From: Phenylobacterium koreense
Lineage (GTDB): Bacteria; Pseudomonadota; Alphaproteobacteria; Caulobacterales; Caulobacteraceae
Direction of reading: 5' to 3'
Assembly: GCF_040545335.1 (NCBI RefSeq)
Contig: NZ_JBEPLU010000001.1
Span: 620,001 to 684,000 of the forward strand
DNA: 64,000 nt
How positions within the stretch are numbered: position 1 is the first letter of the stretch; the number at the start of each line of letters is the position of its first letter. This document shows positions 17,211-27,390 of the stretch, in pieces. A program made the translations under genes and the position numbers. Below the pieces are notes generated by a model. That model searched no databases. It was not told the DNA's origin and saw only the letters and a list, made by a program, of their open reading frames with translations.

Positions 17211-17240
17211 CGACATTGTCGCAAAGGGCAGTCACGTGAC
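17211..17240. promoter_or_regulatory. palindromes upstream of the TonB receptor
   Basis: CGACATTGTCG (17211-17221) and GTCACGTGAC (17231-17240) are perfect palindromes 20 bases apart, about 150-180 bases upstream of the receptor start. They may be regulator sites. Nothing else is visible in the gap 17059-17288. Confidence 0.3.
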
Positions 17241-17288
17241 CGGGCAGGCGCGCATAATTTATGCAGCCACTAACCAGTCAAGCAAATG

Positions 17289-17316
17289 GCGCGCCCGACT
17301 CGGAGGCCGAGCGCGC
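17289..17316 (-). terminator. probable terminator after the amidohydrolase
   Basis: GCGCGC arms enclose a further imperfect GC stem. On the minus strand the hairpin is followed by CATTTGCTT. It lies about 10 bases after the stop. The T tract is weak. Confidence 0.4.
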
Positions 17317-17326
17317 ATCACCCGAT

Positions 17327-19114
17327 TCAGTAGAAGGTGACGTTGTCGACCTCGACCCACATCTTCTCGCCGGCCGCTCGGCCGCCGTCGATCGTGACCT
17401 CGAGGACGTCCTTCCCGGTCCACGGGCCGGTGGCCGCCACACGGCTCTTTTCGCGTTCCAGCGCGGTGAAAGGCACATCGACCACGCGCCAGTCCGCCCC
17501 TCCGGCGACCTGGCTGCTCCAGCTCCCGTTCAGGGTGTTGAAGCCCACCGAGTAGGCGCCGCCGTCCCCGCGGATTTCGAAGCGCACGCCCTTGAAGGCG
17601 GACACGTCCACCGGCTGCACCGAACCGCGGCTCAGCGGGATGATCACCCCGGCGTTGGGCTTGTCCTTGGCCGACATCCTGGCGGCGATGCTGAGGGCGT
17701 GGTCGGTGGCGGTGCGGTTGATCACCTGAGAGACCTGGACCGTCCGGTCGATGCCGCCATCCATATCGTCCATGCGCAGGGTGTCGAGGCTCGAGCGGCC
17801 CTTCGCGCCCTCGAAATCGTCGATCAGGGCGCCCTTGGCCTTGATCACCGGCATCGCCTTCTCGCCGTTGGCGGCGGGCAGCTTGGTCCCCTGCCCGTGG
17901 ACCAGGACGCCGTCGACGAAGACGCGGTCGGTCTTGCGCACGTCGGAGATGTTCTCCCAGGGGCGGCCGTCGATCAGCACAAGGTCCGCGCGCTTGCCGG
18001 CCTCGACGGTGCCCCGATCCTGCAGCTCGCCCAGCACCTTGGCGCTGTTGGCGGTGCCTGCGATCAGGGCTTCCGAAGGCGTCAGGCCCGCGGTCACCAG
18101 GAGCTCCATCTCCCGCAGGGTCGAGACCCCGTGCGGCGTTCCGGTCATACCGGCGTCGGTGCCGAGCGCGATGGTGACGCCCGCATCGTGCAGGGCCTTC
18201 ACGTTATGCAGCGCGTAGCCGAACTTCTGCTCGGCACGCAGGCGCGCCTCCGGCTTGGAGGCCCCGCCCTTGGCCGGATCGTATACGGCCAGGGTCGGCG
18301 CGTAGGCCGAGCCGCCGGCCTTGATCGCGTCGATGGAGGCCTGGTCGATTTCCCGGTCCTGCAGGCTGTGAGCGATGATGTCCACCTTGGCGCGGCCGGC
18401 GACGGCGCCGCGATCGACGGTCACCGTGTGGGTCAGGACCTTCAGGTTGTTCTTGTGCGCCTCGTCGACCAGGGCGGACAGGGTGCCCTGGTCCATGCTG
18501 GTGTTGTCGGGGGCGGCGCCATAGCGCCAGCCGTCCGAGAACGCCTTGATGAAGTCCAGCTTGTAGGGAACGAGCTGGCGGACCGCGATCCGCGCGCCTT
18601 CCGGCGAATTCACCCACTTGGTGGTCGCTGTGTCGGCCCAGTCCGCGCCGTGCCCGCCCGGCGTGCTCATGCGCGCGACGAAGTTGACGTGCGGCGAGGC
18701 CATGGTGGAAATCCACTGGCGGCGCGGAGCAAAGGATTCCGGCTGCTGGTGGAAGTCGTTCACCGTCGTCACGCCGGCGGCGATGTAGGCGTTCGCGATC
18801 TCCGGCGAAATCCGCGGTTCACCGCCCGGCGTCCAGTGAGTGTGAACGTCGAAGAAACCCGGCAGCAGGGCCTTGCCCTTGGCGTTGATCACCTGCGCCC
18901 CCTTGGGGGCCTTCACCACCGGGCCGACCTCGACGATCCGGTCGTCCTTGATCACCACGTTGGCGAGATGCGGCGCCGCGCCGGTGGCGTCGAACACGGT
19001 CGCGCCCATGATCGCCACCGGACGCTCGGCGGCGTTGGCCGCTCCGGCAAAGGCCATGACACCGCCAAGGGCGAAGGCCCCGGCAAACTTCCAACCGTCC
19101 CGAACTACGCTCAC
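17327..19114 (-). CDS. secreted amidohydrolase with C-terminal CIA30-like domain
   Basis: The protein has 595 residues from the GTG at 19114, with GGGGGA upstream. A signal peptide (GAFALGGVMAFAGAANA) sends it to the periplasm. The amidohydrolase domain (~30-420) shows the metal ligands FFDVHTHW, a His in LKVLTHTVTV, IIAHSLQD and the catalytic Asp in ALGTDAGM, plus the closing GTVEAGKRADLVLIDGRPW. Residues ~440-595 (DDFEGAKGRSS.., FKGVRFEIRGDGGAYSVGF, TWEVTIDGG-type strands, ending VEVDNVTFY) look like a CIA30 / galactose-binding beta-sandwich. The substrate is unknown; relatives hydrolyse imides, dipeptides or xenobiotics. It is monocistronic, next to a TonB receptor. Confidence 0.87.
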   Translation of the reverse strand: MSVVRDGWKFAGAFALGGVMAFAGAANAAERPVAIMGATVFDATGAAPHLANVVIKDDRIVEVGPVVKAPKGAQVINAKGKALLPGFFDVHTHWTPGGEPRISPEIANAYIAAGVTTVNDFHQQPESFAPRRQWISTMASPHVNFVARMSTPGGHGADWADTATTKWVNSPEGARIAVRQLVPYKLDFIKAFSDGWRYGAAPDNTSMDQGTLSALVDEAHKNNLKVLTHTVTVDRGAVAGRAKVDIIAHSLQDREIDQASIDAIKAGGSAYAPTLAVYDPAKGGASKPEARLRAEQKFGYALHNVKALHDAGVTIALGTDAGMTGTPHGVSTLREMELLVTAGLTPSEALIAGTANSAKVLGELQDRGTVEAGKRADLVLIDGRPWENISDVRKTDRVFVDGVLVHGQGTKLPAANGEKAMPVIKAKGALIDDFEGAKGRSSLDTLRMDDMDGGIDRTVQVSQVINRTATDHALSIAARMSAKDKPNAGVIIPLSRGSVQPVDVSAFKGVRFEIRGDGGAYSVGFNTLNGSWSSQVAGGADWRVVDVPFTALEREKSRVAATGPWTGKDVLEVTIDGGRAAGEKMWVEVDNVTFY

Positions 19115-19363
19115 ACGTTCCCCCGTCACCAATGCAAAACACGCGGGAACAAGCTCGGCCTATTCCCTTTGCGAACCCAGTTAGGCCGCGCCGGAGGCGA
19201 TGGCGATTCATATCGCCGTTCCAAGGGCCGATTTGACCTCCGAGCCCCGAGCAGAGCCCGGGTCGTTCGAGGATATCGGAAACCTCGACTTCACGAGGTC
19301 ATTTGAACCGCACGCTGACCCATGTAGCTTGAGGCTGATCCTCCTCCCCTTGCGGTCTTCGAC

Positions 19364-21139
19364 ATGAAGCAATTCCTCCTCACCATGGCCGGCGTCTTCG
19401 CAGGTCTGGTGCTGTTCCTGATCGGCGTTCCATTCCTGCTGATCGTCATGGCCGCCGGCGCCGCGAGGCCGACGCCGACGCCGGCGCAGACAGTCCTGGA
19501 GCTCGACCTTCGCGAGCCGCTGACCGATCAGGACCCGGTCAATCCCTTCGCCTCCCTCGGGCGGCGGTCGATGTCGGTGATGTCGGTGATCGAGACCCTC
19601 GACCGGGCCGGCAAGGACGGTCGGGTGAAGGCGCTGTTCGTGCGCCTGCCCGAAGGCGGCATGCCGCCCGCCGCCGCCGACGAGCTCCGCCTGGCCTTCA
19701 AGAAGTTCCGCGCCGCCGGCAAGCCGGTGGTCGCCCACAGCCAGGGCCTCTACCCGTCCGGCGTGGTGACCTCGACCTACATGCTCGGCGCGTCCGCCGA
19801 CGAGCTGTGGATGCAGCCGGGCGCGTCGCTGCAGGTCACCGGGCTCGCCTCTGAGGACGTCTTCTTCAAGCGCTTCTTCGACAAGTATGGCGTCAAGGCG
19901 AACTACGAGCAGCGCTATCAGTACAAGAACGCCGTAAACCCCTACCTCTACAGCGATTACACCGCCCCGCACCGGGAGTCGCAGCTCTCCTGGATGGGCT
20001 CGATCTACGGCTCGGCCCTGGCCAGCGCGGCCACCGACCGCAATCAGACCCCGCAGGTTCTGCGCACCAATCTCGAGGCTGGTCCCTACCTCGCCGAAGA
20101 CGCCCTCAAGCTGAAGCTGGTCGATAAGGTCGGCCAGGTCGAGGAGGCGGAAAAGTCCATCCTGACCCGCGCCGGCAAGAGCGCCGAGATCGTCGAGTTC
20201 GAGCGGTATCTGCGTTCCAGCCGTGACCGCACCCCACGCCCCGGGCCGGCCATCGCCGTGGTCGAGGGCGAAGGCGCGATCATGACCGGCCACGACGGCG
20301 CGGCCAATCCGTTCTCGTCGTCCGCGACCATGTACTCCGACGACATCGCCGAGGCGCTCTACGACGCCATCAAGGACAAGGACGTGAAGGCCATCGTCTT
20401 CCGCGTGTCTTCGCCCGGCGGTTCGGACACCGCCTCCGAGCAGATCCTGGCGGCGGTGCGCGCGGCCAAGGCCGCGAAGAAGCCGGTGGTCGTCTCCATG
20501 GGAACCTATGCGGCGTCCGGCGGCTACTGGGTGTCGTCCGAGGCCTCGGCGATCGTGGCCCATCCGACCACCCTCACCGGCTCGATCGGCGTCTTCGGCG
20601 GCAAGTTCGCCCTGGGCCCGGCCCTGGAACGCTTCGGGGTCGACATCCGCGAGCTGGGGGTCGGCAGCGAATATGCCGGTGCGTTCGGCATGGGCGGCGA
20701 GATGACCCAGGCCCAGCGCGCCGCCTTCTCCGGCTGGATGGACCGCATCTACGGCAACTTCATCGCCCGCGTGGCCGAGGGCCGCAACCTGCCGGTCGCG
20801 CGGGTGCAAGAGATCGCCAAGGGCCGCGTTTGGACCGGCTCCCAGGCGCGCGAGCTCGGCCTCGTCGACGAGGTCGGCGGCTTCTACCAGGCGGTGGACA
20901 AGGCCAAGGCGCTCGCCAACCTCAAGGGCGACGTCCGGCTCAAGCGGATGACGACCCAGGTCTCGCCCTTCCAGGCCCTGGAAAGCGCCCTCGGCGTTTC
21001 GGCGACCTCAGTGCGGACGCTTGCGGCTGCGGCCTGGATCATGGGCGACCCGCGCGCCCAGTCGATCCTCGACCAGATGGCCCAGGAGCGCCTGCGCAGT
21101 TCCGGCGCCCGCGTCCTGGCGCCGACCCCCGTCCACTAG
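19364..21139 (+). CDS. sppA: signal peptide peptidase SppA, 67 kDa type
   Basis: The protein has 591 residues, the length of the double-domain E. coli type. An N-terminal transmembrane anchor (FLLTMAGVFAGLVLFLIGVPF) holds it in the inner membrane with the catalytic part outside. Both S49 peptidase repeats are present. By position the general-base Lys is Lys188 in YQYKNAVNPY and the nucleophile is Ser385 in GTYAASGGYW, which reproduces the Lys-Ser dyad split between repeats. SPGGSDTASEQI and HPTTLTGSIGVFGGKF are family blocks. It degrades released signal peptides. It is followed closely by the DUF442 gene on the same strand. Confidence 0.95.
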   Translation: MKQFLLTMAGVFAGLVLFLIGVPFLLIVMAAGAARPTPTPAQTVLELDLREPLTDQDPVNPFASLGRRSMSVMSVIETLDRAGKDGRVKALFVRLPEGGMPPAAADELRLAFKKFRAAGKPVVAHSQGLYPSGVVTSTYMLGASADELWMQPGASLQVTGLASEDVFFKRFFDKYGVKANYEQRYQYKNAVNPYLYSDYTAPHRESQLSWMGSIYGSALASAATDRNQTPQVLRTNLEAGPYLAEDALKLKLVDKVGQVEEAEKSILTRAGKSAEIVEFERYLRSSRDRTPRPGPAIAVVEGEGAIMTGHDGAANPFSSSATMYSDDIAEALYDAIKDKDVKAIVFRVSSPGGSDTASEQILAAVRAAKAAKKPVVVSMGTYAASGGYWVSSEASAIVAHPTTLTGSIGVFGGKFALGPALERFGVDIRELGVGSEYAGAFGMGGEMTQAQRAAFSGWMDRIYGNFIARVAEGRNLPVARVQEIAKGRVWTGSQARELGLVDEVGGFYQAVDKAKALANLKGDVRLKRMTTQVSPFQALESALGVSATSVRTLAAAAWIMGDPRAQSILDQMAQERLRSSGARVLAPTPVH

Positions 21140-21226
21140 CGGCCACGGGCCTGTGCGCGCCGTTGCGAAACCGCGCGCAGGCTCCGATGATGCCGCCATC
21201 CTGGTTTCCAGCCCGAGGCCTTCGAC

Positions 21227-21637
21227 ATGACCAACTTCCGACGCGTGACCGACGATTTCTCGGTCACTCCCCAGATCGCTCTGGAGGACCTGGCCGCAGC
21301 CGCCGCTCAGGGCTTCAAGCTGGTGATCAACAATCGCCCCGACGGCGAAGACCCGACCCAGCCATCGAGCGCCGAGGTCGAGGCGGCGGCAAGGGCCGCT
21401 GGCCTGGACTACGTGCACATTCCGGTCCGCGGCGGCCCCACGCCCGATCAGGTGGAACAGAACTACCGCGCCGTTGAGGCCGCCGGCGGCCCTGTCCTGG
21501 CTTTCTGCCGCTCGGGCACCCGTTCGATCGTCACCTGGTCGCTGGGCCAGTACCAGGCCGACGAGCGCAGCGCGGACGAGCTGATCGAGCTGGGCGCCAA
21601 GGCCGGCTACGACCTGGCTGGAGCCTTTCCCCGCTAG
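21227..21637 (+). CDS. TIGR01244/DUF442 family phosphatase-like protein
   Basis: The protein has 136 residues. It follows the cysteine-phosphatase fold of the DUF442 family (BLH phosphatase, TIGR01244): FRRVTDDFSVTPQI at the start, FKLVINNRPDGEDPTQPSS, and the signature P-loop FCRSGTRS with the catalytic Cys and Arg. GAGG lies 7 bases before the ATG. The family is linked to sulfide oxidation and to beta-lactamase-like hydrolase fusions; here it stands as a free domain. The metallo-hydrolase gene 220 bases downstream may be a partner, because the two domains are fused in other bacteria (inference). Confidence 0.82.
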   Translation: MTNFRRVTDDFSVTPQIALEDLAAAAAQGFKLVINNRPDGEDPTQPSSAEVEAAARAAGLDYVHIPVRGGPTPDQVEQNYRAVEAAGGPVLAFCRSGTRSIVTWSLGQYQADERSADELIELGAKAGYDLAGAFPR

Positions 21638-21789
21638 GGGCGCAGCTCCACGCGGGCGGCCCCCATGCTCGCCTGCTCCGGCTCGCAACTGGCCACCGCC
21701 AGCACCAGATGGGCCGCCAGGATGCAGAGCACCGCGAACGCCGCTCGCTGGAGCCGTTTTGAAACAAAAATCGCCGCGGCCAGGGCCAT
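21634..21789 (-). CDS. small single-span membrane protein
   Basis: The frame encodes 51 residues with an ATG preceded by GAGGGA at a suitable distance. Residues ~17-34 (AAFAVLCILAAHLVLAVA) form one hydrophobic helix after a short basic N-terminus (VSKRLQR). The C-terminal tail (ASCEPEQASMGAARVELRP) is polar. The stop overlaps the stop of the convergent DUF442 gene by 4 bases. I recognise no family. The clear ribosome-binding site and membrane segment support a real gene, but no homologue can be checked here. Confidence 0.4.
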   Translation of the reverse strand: MALAAAIFVSKRLQRAAFAVLCILAAHLVLAVASCEPEQASMGAARVELRP

Positions 21790-21855
21790 GACCGATCCCT
21801 CATCCAGTGTTCGGACGGGTCACAGCAAGCGCGGCGCCGAGAAGAGGAAACGCTG

Positions 21856-22748
21856 ATGATCCCCTATGTGCGCGAGATGAAGTTCGAGTACGGCGCCTGC
21901 GACCAGGTCTCGCCGCTCATCCGGCGCGTCGTCGCGAAGAACCCCGGCCCCTTCACCTATCTGGGAACCGCCACCTTCATCGTCGGCAAGGGCGAGGTGG
22001 CGGTCATCGATCCGGGCCCCGACATGCCTGAACATCTCGACGCCCTTATGGCGGCGCTGGAAGGCGAGCGCGTGACCCACATCCTGGTCACGCACCACCA
22101 TTCCGACCACTCTCCCCTCGCCCGCCCGCTGCAGGAGAAGACCGGAGCCAAGATCTACGGCTGCGCCGTCGGCGGCCAGGCGGCGGACTCGACTGTGATC
22201 ACCGAGGCCGGGCACGATCTCTCCTTCACCCCCGACGTCGACATCTGCGGCGGCGGGGCGGTCTTCCAGGGGCCGGGCTGGACCCTGGAGGCAATCGCCA
22301 CGCCGGGCCACACCTCCAACCACATCTGCTTTGCCCTGAAGGAGGAGAACGCCCTGTTCTCGGGCGACCACATCATGGGCTGGTCGACCACCGTGGTCTC
22401 GCCGCCGGACGGCGACATGACCGCCTATATGCAAAGCCTCGACAAGGTGAAGGCCCGCGGCTTCGACGTGCTGTGGCCGACCCACGGACCGCCCATTCGC
22501 GAGGTGACGCCCTTCATCGACGGCTACATCGCTCACCGCCGCGCCCGCGAGGCCCAGGTGCTGAAGGCGGTGGCCGACGGGCACGGCAAGATCAGGGACA
22601 TGGTGCCCGTGCTCTATGCCGAAACCGACCAGCGGCTGTGGCCCGCTGCGGCTCGTTCGGTGTTGGGGCACATGATCGACCTGACCCGCCGCGGCGTCGT
22701 GACGACGGACGGCGAGCCAGGCCCTGACAGCGAGTATCGGCTGGCCGG

Positions 22749-22752
<4 letters not shown>
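21856..22752 (+). CDS. MBL-fold metallo-hydrolase (LACTB2-like)
   Basis: The protein has 298 residues. The metallo-beta-lactamase motifs are intact: THHHSDHSP (HxHxDH), a metal His in TPGHTSNHICF, the bridging Asp in FSGDHIMGW and a further His in WPTHGPPI. The C-terminal region (~210-298) is a winged-helix-like LACTB2 domain, with ARSVLGHMIDLTRRGVV. Relatives are nucleic-acid or thioester hydrolases of the glyoxalase-II superfamily. The start has GAGGAAA 8 bases upstream. It is convergent with the acyl-CoA ligase and their stops overlap by 4 bases. Confidence 0.88.
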
Positions 22753-24389
<1,637 letters not shown>

Positions 24390-24551
24390 TATGTTTTTCC
24401 TCCCGACAGTGCCCGTTTTCGAGCTGAGAGCAGGCTAGTTTCCCCAATCCTGCAAAGCAACGCGGCGCGAGTGTGGTGATCGGTGGAGTTGACTTCGCGT
24501 TCCTTGTCTTATCGAAGGGCCGCCGGAATTTGCTGAGCTTCGGAGCCGGTC

Positions 24552-25730
24552 TTGGACTTTTTCGACGTGGTCGTGATCGGCGCCGGGGCGGCGGGCATGA
24601 TGTGCGCCATCGAGGCGGGCAAGCGCGGCAGGCGGGTGCTGGTGATCGACCACGCCGCCGCCCCGGGCGAGAAGATCCGCATCTCCGGCGGCGGGCGCTG
24701 CAACTTCACCAACGTCAACGCTGCGCCGGCGAATTTCATCTCGGCCAACCCGCACTTCTGCATCTCGGCCCTGCGGCGCTACACGGCCCGCGACTTCATC
24801 GCCTGGGTCGAGCGCACGGGCATCGCCTATCACGAGAAGACCCTCGGCCAGCTCTTCTGCGACGGCTCGGCCAATGAGATCATCGCCATGCTGACCGGTG
24901 CGATGCGCCAGGCCGGCGTCGAGCTACGGCTGAAGACCAGCGTGGAAGCGGTCGCCAAGACCGACGAAGGCTTTCGCCTCACCCTCGGCCAGGGCGCGGT
25001 GACCTGCGAGTCCCTCGTGGTCGCCTCCGGCGGCAAGTCCATCCCGAAGATGGGCGCGACCGGCTTTGGCTATGATCTCGCCCGGCAGTTCGGCCTGCCG
25101 ATCGTCGAGACACGCCCTGCCCTCGTTCCCCTGACCTTCGAGGTCGGCATGCTGGAACGCCTCAAGCCCCTGGCCGGCGTCTCGACCGACGCCGTGGTCT
25201 CCAGCGGCAAGACCCGTTTCGCCGAGGCCATGCTGTTCACCCACCGCGGTCTCTCGGGCCCGGCGATCCTGCAGATCTCGTCCTACTGGCGCGAGGGCCA
25301 GGCCATCACGGTCGACATGGCGCCGGGCGTCGACATCGCCGCCACGCTGAAGGCCGCTCGCCAGACCCGCGGCAAGCAGGCGGCCATCACGGTCCTGGCC
25401 GAGCACCTGCCCCGGCGCCTGGCCCAGCTCGTCCTTGAGGAAGCCGCAGCCGCGGCCAACGCCGGCGACCTTTCCGACAAGGCGATCTCGCGCATCGGCG
25501 CGGCGGTGAACGCCTGGACCGTCAAGCCGGTCGGCTCCGAAGGCTATCGGACCGCCGAGGTGACGCTGGGCGGAGTGGACACCAATGCGCTCGACTCCAA
25601 GACCATGCAGGCCAAGGCCGTTCCTGGCCTGTATTTCATCGGCGAAGTCGTCGATGTGACCGGCTGGCTGGGCGGCTACAATTTCCAATGGGCCTGGTCG
25701 TCCGGCTGGGTCGCGGGTCAGACCGTCTGA
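24552..25730 (+). CDS. HI0933/YhiN-family FAD-dependent oxidoreductase
   Basis: The protein has 392 residues and starts at a TTG with GGAG 6 bases upstream. The N-terminal Rossmann motif is VVVIGAGAAGMMCAIEAGKRG, followed by the family hallmark GEKIRISGGGRCNFTN. The second FAD-binding part is at the C-terminus (KAVPGLYFIGEVVDVTGWLGGYNFQWAWSSG). An HI0933-type insert domain lies between. Members are uncharacterised flavoproteins, often annotated as aminoacetone oxidase or BaiN-like; the substrate is unknown. Its own promoter must lie in the 160-base gap shared with the acyl-CoA ligase. Confidence 0.9.
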   Translation: MDFFDVVVIGAGAAGMMCAIEAGKRGRRVLVIDHAAAPGEKIRISGGGRCNFTNVNAAPANFISANPHFCISALRRYTARDFIAWVERTGIAYHEKTLGQLFCDGSANEIIAMLTGAMRQAGVELRLKTSVEAVAKTDEGFRLTLGQGAVTCESLVVASGGKSIPKMGATGFGYDLARQFGLPIVETRPALVPLTFEVGMLERLKPLAGVSTDAVVSSGKTRFAEAMLFTHRGLSGPAILQISSYWREGQAITVDMAPGVDIAATLKAARQTRGKQAAITVLAEHLPRRLAQLVLEEAAAAANAGDLSDKAISRIGAAVNAWTVKPVGSEGYRTAEVTLGGVDTNALDSKTMQAKAVPGLYFIGEVVDVTGWLGGYNFQWAWSSGWVAGQTV

Positions 25731-25912
25731 GGACGGACAACCTGCTGGAATAATTAAGAATAGCTCCAAAAACCCGTCATTCGCCCGTCATCGATTCCCG
25801 TCAAACGGGCCTCGCCGGCGAATAGATCAACAGACACCCGGCTGCCACGGCTCGGCGCGAGCCCTGACGAGTATGGTCAGCCCGTCGCGCCGCGCATGTC
25901 TGGGAGCGGCGA

Positions 25913-26968
25913 ATGGTGGTATTGGCGACCCTGGCCATGGCGACGGCGCTCACGCTTGAGCCTGGCGAACCGAACTCCTTCGATGCGCCGCCTGCGGGCA
26001 GCGCCGAGATCAGCGTCCTCACCTACAATGTCCGCGGCCTGCCCTGGCCCATCGCTCATGGCAGGGCCGAAGCCTTGCGCAAGATCGGCGAGGAGCTCGC
26101 CTTCCTGCGCTCGCAAGGGCGCCAGCCTGACGTCGTGCTGATCCAGGAAGGCTTTCGCGACGAGATCGCCGGCCTGGTGAAGGCCAGCGGCTATCGGTAC
26201 TGGGCGCAGGGACCCGACCGCAGCGAGCGGCCGCCCGCCGGCGCCGCCGATCCCGAGCCCGGCCGCCCCGCCCTCGGCGAAGGCTGGGGCAAGCTCACCA
26301 ACGGCGGGCTGCACGTCCTTAGCGACGCCCCGATCACCGAGGTCCTGAACGTCGCCTACCGCTCCTGCGCCGGGCTGGACTGCCTGGCGAACAAGGGGGC
26401 GATGCTGGTGCGGCTGGCCTTCCCCGACATCCCGGTCGAGGTTGACGTCGTCAACACCCACATGAACTCGCGTCGCGCCGCGCGCGCGCCGGCCGAGCGC
26501 ACCCTGCAAGCGCACAACCTGCAAACCGAGGAGCTCTACGCGTTCATCAACCGCGCCCGCGCGCAGGACGCGCCGCTGCTCATCGGCGGCGACTTCAACG
26601 TGCGCAACGCCCCGGACCGTTACTACCACAAGGCGTCGGCCCGGCCCTTCGCTGTGGTCAGCGAGTTCTGCAGCCAGACCCTCGAGGCCGGCTGCGGCGC
26701 GAGCGAGAACAGCGAGGGTCAGCCCGCCTGGCTCCGTTCGCAGGACCTCCAGGCGTTCGGCGGCGGCGGTCAGGTCGAGGTGCGGCCGGTGCGCGCCCAG
26801 GCGGTCTTCACGCAGCAGGAACGCCTGCGCTTCTCCGACCACGACGGCTATCTGGTCCGCTACCGGCTGACCTGGAACCCCCAGACCCTGCCGCCCGCAC
26901 CGTCGAGGGCCTTGGAAGTCCGCCCGCAATTCGGAAAATGGGGGGTCAAGGTTTCCTGGAAATACTGA
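25913..26968 (+). CDS. endonuclease/exonuclease/phosphatase-family protein, sphingomyelinase-like
   Basis: The protein has 351 residues with a short hydrophobic N-terminus (MVVLATLAMATALTL) that is likely a signal segment. The EEP-fold active-site residues are visible: LTYNVRGLPWP, the metal Glu in VLIQEGF, the His in VVNTHMNS, Asp and Asn in IGGDFNVRN, and the C-terminal SDHDGYLVRY. NKGAMLVRL resembles the neutral sphingomyelinase block. It probably hydrolyses a phosphodiester, perhaps outside the cytoplasm. Its stop shares one base with the start of the cupin gene (TGATG), so the two are co-expressed. Confidence 0.82.
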   Translation: MVVLATLAMATALTLEPGEPNSFDAPPAGSAEISVLTYNVRGLPWPIAHGRAEALRKIGEELAFLRSQGRQPDVVLIQEGFRDEIAGLVKASGYRYWAQGPDRSERPPAGAADPEPGRPALGEGWGKLTNGGLHVLSDAPITEVLNVAYRSCAGLDCLANKGAMLVRLAFPDIPVEVDVVNTHMNSRRAARAPAERTLQAHNLQTEELYAFINRARAQDAPLLIGGDFNVRNAPDRYYHKASARPFAVVSEFCSQTLEAGCGASENSEGQPAWLRSQDLQAFGGGGQVEVRPVRAQAVFTQQERLRFSDHDGYLVRYRLTWNPQTLPPAPSRALEVRPQFGKWGVKVSWKY

Positions 26969-27390
26969 TGACCGCCGAACGCATGATCACGCAGCTCGCG
27001 CTGCAACCCCATCCCGAAGGCGGCTGGTACCGGGAGACCTGGCGCGCCGAGGCGGCCGACGGCCAGAGGGGCTTGGCGACCTCGATCCTCTTCCTCCTGC
27101 GGGCCGGCGAGCGCTCGCACTGGCATCGAGTCGATGCGACCGAGCTCTGGATCTTCCAGGCGGGGCGGCCGCTGACCTTGCGAACCTACAAGGACGGTCC
27201 AGTGGTCGAGACCGTGATGGGAAGCGATCCCGGCGCCGGTCAGGCCCTCCAGCACGCCGTCGAACCCCACGAGTGGCAGGCAGCCGACGGCCCCGACGAA
27301 GGTTGGTCGCTGGTCGCCTGCGTGGTCACGCCGGCCTTCGAGTTCTCGGGCTTCGAACTGGCGCCGCCCGACTGGCGACCGCCCACCTAA
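26968..27390 (+). CDS. DUF985 cupin-family protein
   Basis: The protein has 140 residues from the ATG that overlaps the upstream stop. It fits the DUF985 cupin fold (YML079-like): LALQPHPEGGWYRETWRA at the start, SILFLLRAGERSHWHRVDATELW with the cupin His/Glu ligands, LTLRTY.DG.., and SLVACVVTPAFEFSGFELAP at the end. Family members are single-domain cupins of unknown enzymatic role, some linked to sugar epimerisation. It is translationally coupled to the nuclease-like gene and convergent with the kinase-like gene by 4 bases. Confidence 0.85.
   Translation: MTAERMITQLALQPHPEGGWYRETWRAEAADGQRGLATSILFLLRAGERSHWHRVDATELWIFQAGRPLTLRTYKDGPVVETVMGSDPGAGQALQHAVEPHEWQAADGPDEGWSLVACVVTPAFEFSGFELAPPDWRPPT

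Noticed and set aside
17261..19306. 681-residue plus-strand frame opposite the amidohydrolase
   Set aside because: Composition is His/Arg/Gly/Val-rich without a domain; it is the complement of a clear gene.
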